The notes beneath the pieces were generated by a model. That model was not told the origin of the DNA. It did no database searches and saw nothing but the letters and a program-made list of their open reading frames with translations. Made by a program: the position numbers and the translations under genes. A stretch of DNA of 64,000 bases from Gracilaria gracilis (lineage: Eukaryota > Rhodophyta > Florideophyceae > Gracilariales > Gracilariaceae), in the NCBI GenBank assembly GCA_030374805.1, contig JARGSG010000040.1:62001-126000 (forward strand). The letters run 5' to 3'. The first letter of the stretch is position 1, and each line of letters begins with the position of its first letter. Below, one piece after another: positions 40,342 through 50,299 of this stretch.

Positions 40342-41371
40342 CTAATTAAAAATAACCTCTCCATTTCTCAGAGACACGTTAATAATGTTTGCAACTGGAA
40401 ACAAAAAATCAGAATGCATATTGACACTGTGACGAAAACGATGCTCTAAAACCGAAAATTGCTTGAACCTTGAATATAATTTTTCGTGTCGTGCTCGATA
40501 GCGACCATGGTTTTTTTTCGACGATCCCGGTACATTGTCCGGCGTTAAACAAGAAATTGATTGATAACCATTATCAGTAAGAACATGTTCGTTTTTGAGC
40601 AGAATTTTGCTCAGCTTCGATTGGAAAATAACTTCATCGGAGTACTTTCCACACGGGAATGGTCCATTAATCCAAATAATTTCATCCTTTGACAAACATA
40701 ACCCAATCTCGTACCGAATTCCGGCAGCCTTAAACTTGTGCGAGTACCAATCCGAGCTAAATGGTCCTGGTTCTTGAATGCGGAACTCCACTCCGTCAAT
40801 ACTCATGTAGCAATTATGAAACGGAAAAGGTGCAAATCGATCATAAAAGTTTATCTGAAATAGGTTAATTTCATGGGTTTTACGTTAATTAAATAAAACG
40901 TCTCCTTACCCTACTAATACAGGATAGCTTTTGAATAATATGTAATGAACATTTACGAAAACTTTTCTCATCGACGCCACACAAAACTGCGTTTGTGTGC
41001 TCTGTGTTGTATAATTTAAGAAGCACAAGTCCCCATAGTAAGTGTTTTACATGACAACTTTCAGAAACATTCTGTTGAATTAAAGTCCACAAATGGCAGC
41101 AATCATGAACTTTGGCACCAAATATAGACCGGAATCGTCGTTCAAAATATTCAGTACGCGTTGAATAATGTCCAAGAATTCGACAAGCTTCCATATATAT
41201 TTCTTGCTCAATGTACAACTTCTTCGACTGCTGCATTCTTCTTGGTACTTGAAACGCCGGATCAGGAGTACAGTCGTAGCCTATATAACCCCCACAATGA
41301 AGAAAAGCAAAGTGTGTTCCTTGTAGAAAAATCTGGTTGATGCTACTAGGGTCTGCAAATGGAATAGTCAT
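40342..41371 (-). mobile_element. PIF/Harbinger-like transposase gene, copy 1
   Basis: Two exons joined by a 55-nt intron (40855-40909; donor GTAAGG, acceptor TTTCAG) give about 324 aa without stops. The second exon has the DDE core of IS5/Harbinger-type nucleases: first Asp in SIDGVEF, second in VLTDNGY, and the Glu in RHEKLYSRFK. Between them is the family-like block IIWINGPFPCGKY. The first exon is a helical DNA-binding-type region. The enzyme would cut and paste its own element. No terminal inverted repeats could be found by eye. The family match is by motif and order only. The ORF looks functional. Confidence 0.75.
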
Positions 41372-41600
41372 TGTTGAGATTCTCTATCTCGTTCCGATCT
41401 CATATCAGATTACAAATGTCATGTCTTTCACGTCATAAAATAATTACACTTCATACGTCCTACTGAACTCACGTTAGCATACGTTAAAATTACCTTTCCA
41501 TGAATGATTGCAAGCTGTCTTGTATAGATATATTGACCAATTTGTTTGCCGCACATGCTTATTTACGTAAAATGCACCTGCTATTTGCGGGTGTTCGCGA

Positions 41601-41640
41601 ATGTTCGCGAACATCAGCGAATGTCCGCGAACATCAGTGA
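41601..41640. repeat. 20-bp direct repeat carrying a palindrome, x2
   Basis: ATGTTCGCGAACATCAGCGA is followed at once by ATGTCCGCGAACATCAGTGA (18/20 the same), with a further GTGTTCGCGA just before. Each holds an ATGTTCGCGAACAT-type 14-bp palindrome. It lies 230 bp upstream of the transposase start, where a regulatory or transposase-binding site would be expected. Confidence 0.75.
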
Positions 41641-41685
41641 CTCTTTTGATGAACTCAGATTATAGTACTGCCAAAAATCTGTGTA

Positions 41686-42072
41686 TTGACAGTGCTGGTG
41701 CAATGCACATTGAGACATTGGAATGTGCACCACTTAACACGAAACCATGATCATCTGAGCCGTTTGGAGTATTTTCTAGGCGGTTGGGTACATAGACCTT
41801 CTTCGACAGTTCAAATGAGAGAATTATTTGTTTTTCGTCATAAAATATACCGATATCTTTCCTTCCATAAGAAAGTCTGCCAACGCAATCCAATACTAAA
41901 AAGAAATTTAGAAGAAAAATGTAATGATATTAGAATGTTTGAACACCTCTTTCAACTTGAGAAAGAAACAGGATCTTTAAAACCATATGTTCGCGCAAGA
42001 AGCGAATATTTGCCTCCTAGTGCTGCCGAATTTTTGTACATATCCTTATTGTCTTACTTTATTGCCCCATGA
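41686..42072 (+). CDS. hypothetical ORF, 128 aa
   Basis: I do not recognise it. From about residue 28 the composition is protein-like (FLGGWVHRPSSTV, VFRHKIYRYLSFH, RSEYLPPSAAEFLYISLL). Both ends are ill-defined. It lies between the transposase and the unknown family copy A, and may be part of the same element. Confidence 0.3.
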   Translation: MTVLVQCTLRHWNVHHLTRNHDHLSRLEYFLGGWVHRPSSTVQMRELFVFRHKIYRYLSFHKKVCQRNPILKRNLEEKCNDIRMFEHLFQLEKETGSLKPYVRARSEYLPPSAAEFLYISLLSYFIAP

Positions 42073-42674
42073 TTTAGATGATACATACATATCTTTACTT
42101 TTTCTGCACTTTGATGCTTCTTAAGTAGAACCGTTGGCTTATATTCTGCCTCTACAAATCGAACATCCAATATCTTCGAGTTTGTGTTCGAATAAGTTTG
42201 CAGACAATTCTGCGAACTTTGTTCGAAGTAAAAACATAGCTACTTTTCAGATGCCTTTATCTGGAAATAAGCTTCTTTATTCCCACACGTTCATTTGACG
42301 AAAAGCAGATTTAAAATCATGTCGACAAAGAAGATGGTTTGAAATGTGTACTGTGATAATCATTCGGTGAATGTCCAATATGTACATTTTTGGCGTCATT
42401 GTTACGTATATATCATGTTACATTCGCTTTCGGAATTTGTTTCTGAGATATCATGCAGAAAACGAAACTCAATGCACAAAAGAAATAATGATCCAAGTTG
42501 TGATAGTTGAAGTATACCTTTATGTGACGGGGAACAAATATACACTGCAGCACAATCGGGGACATTCTGTGCCGGTATAAATGAACATAATGATGCATTC
42601 CCTCTCCACCTGTGCCATCTGCTCCACCGACAAGCTTGCGATTCATCTCCAGTCTTTTTATACAGCACACTAAG

Positions 42675-43580
42675 ATGCCAACGCCGATTAGGAAGACCAA
42701 ACGAAAGGGATTGACTGCGAATTCTAATGCGGTTAAGCTTTTGCGAATGAAGTTGCAGACTGGAGAATTAACAGGCAATGAGAAGGCTGATCAAGTTTGG
42801 AGGTCTCAACCGTGTTTTCAGGAGCATAAACTGGATACATTTCGAAGTTGTTACAATCGAACCAAGAAACGACTAGCTTTTCCATTGAAAAGTACGTGGA
42901 GTACATTTTGACTCGTTTAAGGTCCATATCTAACTTTGGGAGTCGTCTTCAAGACCAAGATATGAATCTTGTTCCTCGAAATTCTCTTGAGGCTTGGCGA
43001 GAACAAAGCAATATTTCAGTTCATTCGGTATTAGAAGAGGATGAGGAAGATATCATCAAGGAAGAGGGCTCTACGTCGGCCAATGTGAACAAATGGTTGC
43101 TTTTTGAAGATCTCGACTGGAGGCCATTTTATCTTTTTTTCTGAGTGGGAAGAGCCTCATTCTATTACCAAGAAAATTACTGTAGCCGTCTTTATGCCGT
43201 CTGGAATTCATTGAGGCGACTTTTATGTCCAAATTCTTGAAAACCGTTTTCTAGAGATTAAAGTCACCTGGCCTCGAGCAATGATGCACATCAAAGTTCT
43301 GCATGAGAAGTGGTTGAATACCACTTCTATGAAATATACTGACCACCATCCAGAGATGATGGCATTTGAAAGAGCCCTCAAACGTCTTCGGGAGCACAGC
43401 AGGGATTGCGTGTTGTCAATCTCGAAGATTCATCTGCCATTCGGTGTCGAGCCCCAGTTTCAGTCTGATAATCTATGATTTAACTGTGGCTTAATCGTAT
43501 TTTATATTCGTATCAAGGCTGTTGCGGAGAATTACGCTCATGGCGGGCAGAATACTGATGAGTTTGAGTTGGTGAACTGA
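42675..43580 (+). pseudogene. unknown two-part gene family, copy A (decayed)
   Basis: This is a paralogue of the gene at 52.0-53.0 kb. The first part has a basic, SAP/SANT-sized start (MPTPIRKTKRKG, VKLLRMKLQTGEL). The middle is acidic (VLEEDEEDIIKEE). The second part is a conserved domain (TVAVFMPSG, then VTWPRAMMHIKVLHEKWL, YTDHHPEMMAFERALKRLREHS, IHLPFGVEP). A shift in the T run at about 43131-43140 and an in-frame TGA after PSGIH, plus a stop after QSDNL, break it. Intron-like gaps separate the parts. Function unknown. It is divergent from transposase copy 1. Confidence 0.55.
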
Positions 43581-43589
43581 AGACACTTG

Positions 43590-44300
43590 TGAGAAATTTC
43601 ACTGCATTGAAATATGTTTATGGATAATTTGAGAATATTATTTTTATCATTGATTTTTTTTTTATCCAATTCTGCTTTGACTAGATTTTGTAGTTGGGCT
43701 CTTACTTCTGAAGAGCTTTAGAAAATGTTATGGCACACAACTGAACTTCTGTATATCGGCCGTAGACCCTTTTTGTTTACAAAAGTGTCCAATATCGACA
43801 TTTTGTACTACAAGCATCATTTGTGTCAGCTCGAGGTCCTTGCGTTGTTCACAAGTTGTGAGTCACAACATACATCTTGCTTGCAAGTATTCTTCAAACG
43901 TTCGCTAATTTTAATTTTTGACCTCATTTTAAACCGTCTTTATTAAAAGCCCTTTACTACCTATTTCCTTGTATGTCTTGTCCTGTTTCTTTTTTCATTC
44001 TCTTTTGCAGTTGCTTTTACCTGCTTTAATTTAGTACTTTCTGTTTTCTTTTATTCGTATGTATTCTACAATATGCTTTGCAGAGATACAAAACTTGCTA
44101 AAGAGCGAGTGACTAAATAAAACTAATACTACCTTTCACAAATCAATTCGACAATATCCTATGTATCTACTGCACTGCTTGAGCAGGTATTCCCGCAAGC
44201 TCCCGTGTAGATTTTACAATGTATGACATGCATGGGGTCCTTACTGTATTTGGTCTTGATCTTGATCCGCTAAGTTTTAACATTAAATGTTAATTTTTAG
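43590..44300. other. AT-rich, no gene recognised
   Basis: T-rich stretches with only short ORFs. It forms the 5' flank of the folate gene. No promoter element could be defined. Confidence 0.5.
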
Positions 44301-44309
44301 AGCGAAACA

Positions 44310-45515
44310 ATGGTAATACGCTTGATGGGTGTGCTTGTTCGTAAAAGAAGACACAGCTCATCGAACAACGACAAAGAAGTGGGCACGACCTCGCTCCAAA
44401 TCCATTACGAACATGCAGTCTTCCATATCACCCTGTTTCGTTTTGTCTCCAGTTGCAAGGAGAGTGGCTGTAAGAAGCGCACAGCGTGGAATATGTTCGA
44501 GGCTCAGATCTTCCTTTTTGCAATTGACGAGAAAAAGATCGGGAACTCCCTTTGGGTCTCGCAAAATGGTGTCCAAGAGACAACTCCTGCACCTGTTTTT
44601 GCAGTACCTCATGCACAGGCACAGAAGCTAGACGGAAAACTAACTGCTGCCACAATACGCCAAGAAATTGCACGGGAGATCGCGAGCCTGGTGCAGACAA
44701 GAGGAGAGACTGCTCGACCTGGTCTAGCAGTAGTTATTGTTGGTGAGCGAAGGGACTCTCAAACGTATGTTAGATCAAAGAGGAAGGCATGTGATGAAGT
44801 TGGAATAGTGTCGTTTCGGTTTGAATTGCCCACAGACTGTACTCAAGAACAGCTTGAAGAGATTGTCGATCAACTCAATAAACGCAAAGATGTGCATGGT
44901 ATTCTCATACAGCTACCCTTACCAGATCACATTGATGATGAAAAGCTTCTCGATCGCATCAGGCTGGAGAAGGATGTGAACGGGTTCCATCCGCTTAACA
45001 TCGGGCGGTTATGCATGAGTGGAAGGACACCTCCTCTGTTCATTCCATGTACGCCACAGGGCTGCATAGAGCTGCTCGATCGTTACGCAATTGGTATTGA
45101 AGGAAAGAATGCAGTTGTCATCGGGAGAAGCAATATCGTAGGACTGCCCGTTGCAATGCTTCTGCTGCATCGAAACGCGACAGTAACTATATGTCACTCA
45201 AGGACAAAGGACACTCGCGAGAAAATTCAGCAGGCGGATATTGTAATCGCAGCCTGTGGCTGTGCAGAGTTCGTTAAGGCTGACTGGTTGAAACCTGGCG
45301 CCGTTGTGATTGATGTCGGAATCAACGCCGTTGAAGATGCCACAAAGAAGAAGGGATATCGTCTCGTGGGGGATGTGGATTATGAGAGCTCGGCCGATGT
45401 TGCATCCTACATAACTCTAGTTCCTGGTGGCGTAGGTCCAATGACTATTGCTATGTTGCTTTCGAACACTTTGCGAGCGTGTAGAGAGCAGATTGGGGAA
45501 CAAGATAATTCATAA
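44310..45515 (+). CDS. folD: methylenetetrahydrofolate dehydrogenase/cyclohydrolase
   Basis: Intact, 401 aa in one frame. The catalytic core starts near residue 103 (QKLDGKLTAATIRQEIA). It carries the tyrosine/lysine motif TYVRSKRKACDEVGI (about 152-166), the ILIQLPLPDHID loop, DVNGFHPLN, PCTPQG, the NAD(P)-binding GRSNIVGLPVAMLL and the closing VPGGVGPMTIAMLL. It interconverts 5,10-methylene-, methenyl- and 10-formyl-tetrahydrofolate. The core is normally about 285-300 aa, so about 100 residues precede it. Part of these, rich in Arg/Ser, could be an organelle transit peptide; other in-frame ATGs (for example M62) could be the true start. Confidence 0.92.
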   Translation: MVIRLMGVLVRKRRHSSSNNDKEVGTTSLQIHYEHAVFHITLFRFVSSCKESGCKKRTAWNMFEAQIFLFAIDEKKIGNSLWVSQNGVQETTPAPVFAVPHAQAQKLDGKLTAATIRQEIAREIASLVQTRGETARPGLAVVIVGERRDSQTYVRSKRKACDEVGIVSFRFELPTDCTQEQLEEIVDQLNKRKDVHGILIQLPLPDHIDDEKLLDRIRLEKDVNGFHPLNIGRLCMSGRTPPLFIPCTPQGCIELLDRYAIGIEGKNAVVIGRSNIVGLPVAMLLLHRNATVTICHSRTKDTREKIQQADIVIAACGCAEFVKADWLKPGAVVIDVGINAVEDATKKKGYRLVGDVDYESSADVASYITLVPGGVGPMTIAMLLSNTLRACREQIGEQDNS

Positions 45516-45990
45516 CAAACATACATTACAAACCATCACAAGCTTTGAAACCCAAGCTTTGTGGCAGGCTTTGCTTGGCGTCGTGGCTCGCGGAGTTGAA
45601 TAGGATTCATATCGACGTGTTCAAAAAGGCATGGACGGCATCGATACCGAGTCTCTCTCAGAACTCGGTGTCAGTCATCTCCCAGCCGTTTTACCTGGTG
45701 TCGTATGAGCCTGGTAATGCCATTATACACCTAACTATTGTTTCCTCTTCTTTCTTCGGCAAGGAGTGCTTTCGAGTCACATGCTTTTCGGAGAAACAGC
45801 TCAAATCAAATTAGTTTTCCGCATTTCACAGCCGACCAACCTTACTTCGCTGGTTTGAACGTGAAACATTGAGAATGCTGTGTGTTTTACCCAATATTGT
45901 CAAAGTGTTATAACAGTGGAATCGTATCGATGACTCCATACGTGGACAAAGACAAGCTCCTACAAGTATATCACCATAACCTTCTTCGCT
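45516..45990. other. no gene recognised
   Basis: The space between the convergent folate gene and the M-domain gene. A 45545-45814 frame is open but shows no motif. Confidence 0.4.
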
Positions 45991-45997
45991 TTCGTTG

Positions 45998-46624
45998 TTA
46001 CACGGGCACACCCGCATTCGGCCATTGGTTGTGTTCCTTTCCCTGTTTAATCCCACCTGACACAGTCATCATTCGCTCTAGTTCGGCAGCGTTCGCTGGA
46101 AGTGGCAAATCATCCTTTTCCCTCTTCCAAAACCACTTCTGAATTCTTCTCATCTGGATTATCTGTGTGACCAGTGCTTCCACGGATTCCATAGCGGCAT
46201 CAGTCTCCCTCGCCAGACGTTTTTTATCGCTAATCTTAATCGAGAAGGCATCTTTCCTTTCAGTTGGAGTCATTGCCGAAATGATCTTTTCCTGCTCTTT
46301 AAACTCACCGAGTGCAGGGTTGTTTTGAACCCACGGTAGATGCTCTCTTAGGCGTGACAATCCAGCCGCGGCTTTCATATCCTGCAATAGCGAATGAAAT
46401 ACTTGTGGTGTTATCATATCCTTTGAACGAAGGCATGAACGTTGTAATTCGAAAACCTTCTGCGCTTTTTCCTCTTCAGTGGCGCCTCTGGCTTCATCAT
46501 ATGCAGATTTAACATTATCTACGATACCATTACTAATGACTGTTGAGCGAGATGCACGGTGATCCAAGCGCGAACCTGCATATGTTGCTCGGAAAATTCT
46601 TACCGCTGATCTTAATGTGGCCAT
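45998..46624 (-). CDS. SRP54 M-domain-like protein, probably mitochondrial
   Basis: Intact, 208 aa. The N-terminus (ATLRSAVRIFRATYAGSRLDHRASRS) is basic and amphipathic, typical of mitochondrial import. Residues about 108-175 resemble the M domain of SRP54/Ffh: KIISAMTPTERKD, then DKKRLARETD and VEALVTQIIQMRRIQKWF, parallel to 'INSMTPEER...RRRRIAxGSGTxVxxVNxLLKQFxxMxKMM'. There is no GTPase domain. M domains bind signal peptides and RNA, so a role beside the mitochondrial ribosome is conceivable (inference). The match is by eye; chance helical similarity is possible. Confidence 0.55.
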   Translation of the reverse strand: MATLRSAVRIFRATYAGSRLDHRASRSTVISNGIVDNVKSAYDEARGATEEEKAQKVFELQRSCLRSKDMITPQVFHSLLQDMKAAAGLSRLREHLPWVQNNPALGEFKEQEKIISAMTPTERKDAFSIKISDKKRLARETDAAMESVEALVTQIIQMRRIQKWFWKREKDDLPLPANAAELERMMTVSGGIKQGKEHNQWPNAGVPV

Positions 46625-46629
46625 GTCGC

Positions 46630-47495
46630 ATTGAATGCGAGTTCATTAAAATAGTAGAAAATGCCGTGTCGGAAAATTCCAGGTAGTCTTTTGCCTGACA
46701 GGTTGGTTTGGGTGGAAAACGTTAGGCCACGGTTATGACGAGAACAATATCAGCGACAATCGAGTTCGGCATGGCGGAGAAAGATGGGTTAAGTGTTCCT
46801 CACAATACCAGCCAAAGATATCCTGTACAGGGGTACAACGACAGAACGGTACATATGTAGCTGTCGCAATTTTGCCCTTTTTTCGTTTGAACGATTTCGG
46901 CTTGCCGTTCGGTGTTTTTCAAACGAACACGCCAGACGGGATCCCATCTGAAGTAATGATCACCGCTGGAGGAAGCGGGAAAGAGTTACTGCCTCACTCC
47001 GTCTTAGGTTATAGAAACAATAGTTTTAAAACTTGCAAAAGGATATAGCACTTTTTATTTTCGTCCTCCTATATATCAGAAGCACGATGATGAGTTTATT
47101 AGTGCAAGGAAATTTTCAGAGCCGAAGTAACATCTGTACTAATGCTTCTTCAAAACAGATGTTATGATTTCTATCCAACCTGATGAAGGAGCATGTTTTT
47201 AGGTTGTAAAACATCAAAATAAACCGGAGACAACAAAGCTAAATTTAATAAGGTAGAGAAGGAATAGATGAACTGAAACAGAGAAGATATAAATACGAAG
47301 CTATAATTTCTACAAATTTGTAGGGAAGCTACACATCAATCGTTCCATGGCGTATCACAACAAATGTTACAAATCTCAACAGTTCATGCTTTTGTTGCAC
47401 AATGATTAGAAATCAACTTTTAAAACCTCCTCCAAAGTAAGTAGCAATATGACATTCTAGTTAGATACACCAATTTTGTAATAAAAAGATGAGAA
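46630..47495. other. no gene recognised
   Basis: AT-rich. A 29-codon ORF starts at 46771 (MAEKDGLSVPH) and is too short to judge. Nothing else. Confidence 0.4.
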
Positions 47496-47499
47496 ATAT

Positions 47500-48425
47500 T
47501 TAACGGTATTCTTGGAACAAAGGCTCCCCATGTTGAAGCATACATTGCACTATATTTGCAATCCCAAAAACACAAAAGCCGTGTTTTTCTTTTACATGCC
47601 GGAAGCATTGAGAGAGACAGAAAAAAGATTTCAGTCGACTGTTAAGCTTTTCATGCTGAGCTCTCGCCATTTCATACCACGTTTTCCTCAGAAAGGGAAC
47701 ACCATCACCTTTGAGACAGTGAAAATCAGCATAACCATTATCTGTCACTACCATTTCACCTGGTAAAAGCAAATCCTTCAATTTGTTCTTGAATATTAAA
47801 TTGTCAGGATAGGAGCCACACGGGTACGGTCCATTAACCCATACAATAACTCCGCTTGAAATATAAACCGCGAGCTCATATCGAAGCCCCAAACTCTTAA
47901 ATTTATGAGAATACCAAATGGGGTCAAATGGTTTGGGTTCATTAATTTTAAAATCCGTTCCGTCAATTGAACAATATACATTTCCAACACGAGTAAACGA
48001 AAATCTTTTAGTCCATGCAATCTGAACAAATGCTAGTCACTAAATTTAGTTTTATTTCCACAAAAAACTCTTACCTTTTTAAGATATGTAAGCTTCTCAA
48101 TAATTATCCAGCTCCACTTCCGAACCGTTTTTGGATCGGTTTTTGCAATACAGGCGTGAACGTTTTCGGAAGCATACACGTTTGAAAACATCAATGCCCA
48201 AATTATATGAACCGGAGCGCCATTTAGAGGCAGGTCGTTTTGTATTTCATTCCAAAGCACAGAACAGACAAAAGGCGACGTTCCAAAGAGCGCTCTAAAT
48301 CTTCTTAGTTTATCGGTTACGTTTATGCCTTCTGATATCGCGAAAAACTCCTCCGCCAAAGAAAGAAACAGTCTTAGAGATGTTTCAAGAAAGAAGGACT
48401 CCATTTCTGAGAGCGGTTTGTTCAC
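47500..48425 (-). mobile_element. PIF/Harbinger-like transposase gene, copy 2
   Basis: Same design as the gene at 40.3-41.4 kb: two exons and a 53-nt intron (48022-48074; donor GTAAGA, acceptor GTTCAG), about 290 aa with no stop. DDE residues: SIDGTDF, VVTDNGY and QHEKLNSRLK, with VIVWVNGPYPCGSY between the two aspartates. The intron sits at the same place (after KLTYLKK, corresponding to KLSCISR in copy 1). The proteins are clearly related but far from identical, so these are different subfamilies rather than recent copies. No inverted repeats were located. Confidence 0.75.
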
Positions 48426-48429
48426 TGCA

Positions 48430-49720
48430 CTGAACTGTTACATTCTTCGCCTTTATATATTGAAACCTTGGCAGACCAAGTTTCTGTCTTTCCTGAGTTG
48501 AAAGTGAGAGAAACGATAGCATCTGATATCTGTGGGCGTCATTTTTGTGGCCACGTTGGCTAAACGACGCGGGTGGTGACAACCCAGAACAAGACTAGAA
48601 TGCCAGGGGGTACCAGCCTATGAAGGCGATGAGTAACAGCGTAAGCCGCTGAATAGCCCAAACTATGAGTATTGATATGGCACACGGTGGTGCCAGTGAT
48701 ACTTATAACAAACAAAGCGAACTATTCGCGCCCTGTCGGTGAATAGCTACGAACGGCTGAAGTCCCCAACAAACTTCAGAAGGAGACTCGAACGATACGG
48801 TAAAAGCTCTACGTCAAACTTCAGGCGCGAACTTAGTAGGCTTACAATTAATCTCGAGACCAATTATAGACGAACGAAGGGGGAGCCAGTTCGCAGATGT
48901 AAGTGGCAAGTGGTGAACGTGGAAGGGAAAGGCCGGACCACTCCGCGGCCAAGGAGAATGAAAGAAAATAAAGGGGGAAACAAACAATGATTGCGTTTCT
49001 GAAAGAAGGGGGGGGTTTGTTGAGCCTGTGTTGGTGGTGGTGGTGGTGGTGGTGGTGGTGGTGGTGGTCGAAGATGAGTATCTGAAGTTGGGCATGGCTT
49101 ATATAGACGATGAAGACCTTCGAATCCAGCTGAATATCGACGGTACAATTTTGTGTAAACCATAAGTAACAAGATGTAACCCAGATGCAGTTTTCATGCA
49201 TGATTGTGTAACCAGTGTAGCCTTACTAGTTGCTCGCAGCCACATAATAGTTTCTTCGGGTAACAGACAACTTGTCGCAAAGATAATGCTTTGTTGGCAC
49301 AATTTCCAAGTCCGCGAGAGTTCATAATCACTTCAATCTGAAACCTGATTCGGGAAGATCATCCGTTACGTACACGATACAGCAAGTTTCAAGGGAATCT
49401 ATCGAGTAGTTTTCGCTGCCGAAAATAGCATTAGTGGGTGCGGGAATTTGAAGGGGTTATATCCAAGAACATCGCCATTTCACCTCTTCTCCGTGTATTT
49501 CTTTGTTGTCCGGGTTCATTTCACATCACACGACTGATTACACGAACTTTGCACTGATAGTGCACGATTTGTACATGAAGTGTACACGTAAGAACATTCC
49601 CTCCGTCCTTGGATATATCCTTAAAGTAGAGTTAGTTGGTGGTTAGGTCATTCTCAGGAGGCGTCTAGGTGATATTCGTAGTGTGGGGAGGGTGCCGGGG
49701 CTTCTCTTTGCATTGAGTGC
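48430..49720. other. no gene recognised
   Basis: An 83-codon basic ORF at 48739-48990 (RRRLERYGKSS, RRELSRLTINLE) is possible but unsupported. The rest holds a G8 run, a GGT microsatellite and short ORFs. Confidence 0.35.
49032..49068. repeat. (TGG)n microsatellite
   Basis: About twelve TGG units in a row. It causes His- and Pro-repeat ORFs on the other strand that are not called as genes. Confidence 0.95.
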
Positions 49721-50296
49721 ATGCTGCGTTGGAAGTCCACGGATGTACTTCGTGTCGGCGTTAACACGGTGACGCTTCGGTTGCACGTGTATTTCAGGGG
49801 TAGTGGGGAGAAGTGGTATGCGGTCGACGTCTTTGTTGCCAACACCATGGCACGTTTCCATCCTGGTGCTCCGCGTCCCGTCGTCATTCCGCCTGACAGC
49901 CCTCATGGACTGCCATTGCCGTTACTGCCGCCGACGCCCCCGTCGCCGCCTCCGCTACTGTCGCCGCCGCCCGCAAACTCCCCGCACTTCTCGCCGCCGC
50001 CGGTACCCCGAGCCGCCTCGTCGTCTGGTGGGGACTCCGTTCGCTTCGTGCGATATGTCCCTGCCGTGCACAGTCCGAGGCGTGGAAGTCCGCCGCCTCG
50101 AGATGCGGCCAGGCGGATTAGTCGCCGTCGTCGCATATGTGGTGGAAGTTCCGCTGGGCGCCCTTCCAGCTCCTACCTTCGCGGATGGCACGACGCCATC
50201 CGCGTAGTCGAAGAGGAGCTGCCTCGCGGGGCTGTGGCCATCCTGGCCCGACTGCTCCACGAGTTGCGGGAAGTGCACGAGCGATATGGGATATAG
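49721..50296 (+). CDS. proline-rich protein, up to 191 aa
   Basis: I do not recognise it. Strongly GC-rich against AT-rich surroundings. A short strand-like start (LRVGVNTVTLRLHVYF) is followed by MARFHPGAPRP, a long Pro-rich stretch (PPTPPSPPPLLSPPP) and a helical end (WHDAIRVVEEELPRGAVAILARLLHEL). The well-formed C-terminus speaks for a real product. The Met before ARFHPG (about 49848) is an alternative start. The base composition unlike its neighbours suggests an inserted segment. Confidence 0.45.
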   Translation: MLRWKSTDVLRVGVNTVTLRLHVYFRGSGEKWYAVDVFVANTMARFHPGAPRPVVIPPDSPHGLPLPLLPPTPPSPPPLLSPPPANSPHFSPPPVPRAASSSGGDSVRFVRYVPAVHSPRRGSPPPRDAARRISRRRRICGGSSAGRPSSSYLRGWHDAIRVVEEELPRGAVAILARLLHELREVHERYGI

Positions 50297-50299
50297 AAT

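Noticed and set aside
48814-49201. Poly-His and poly-Pro ORFs on the minus strand
   Set aside because: They arise from the TGG microsatellite at 49032-49068 and have no other content.
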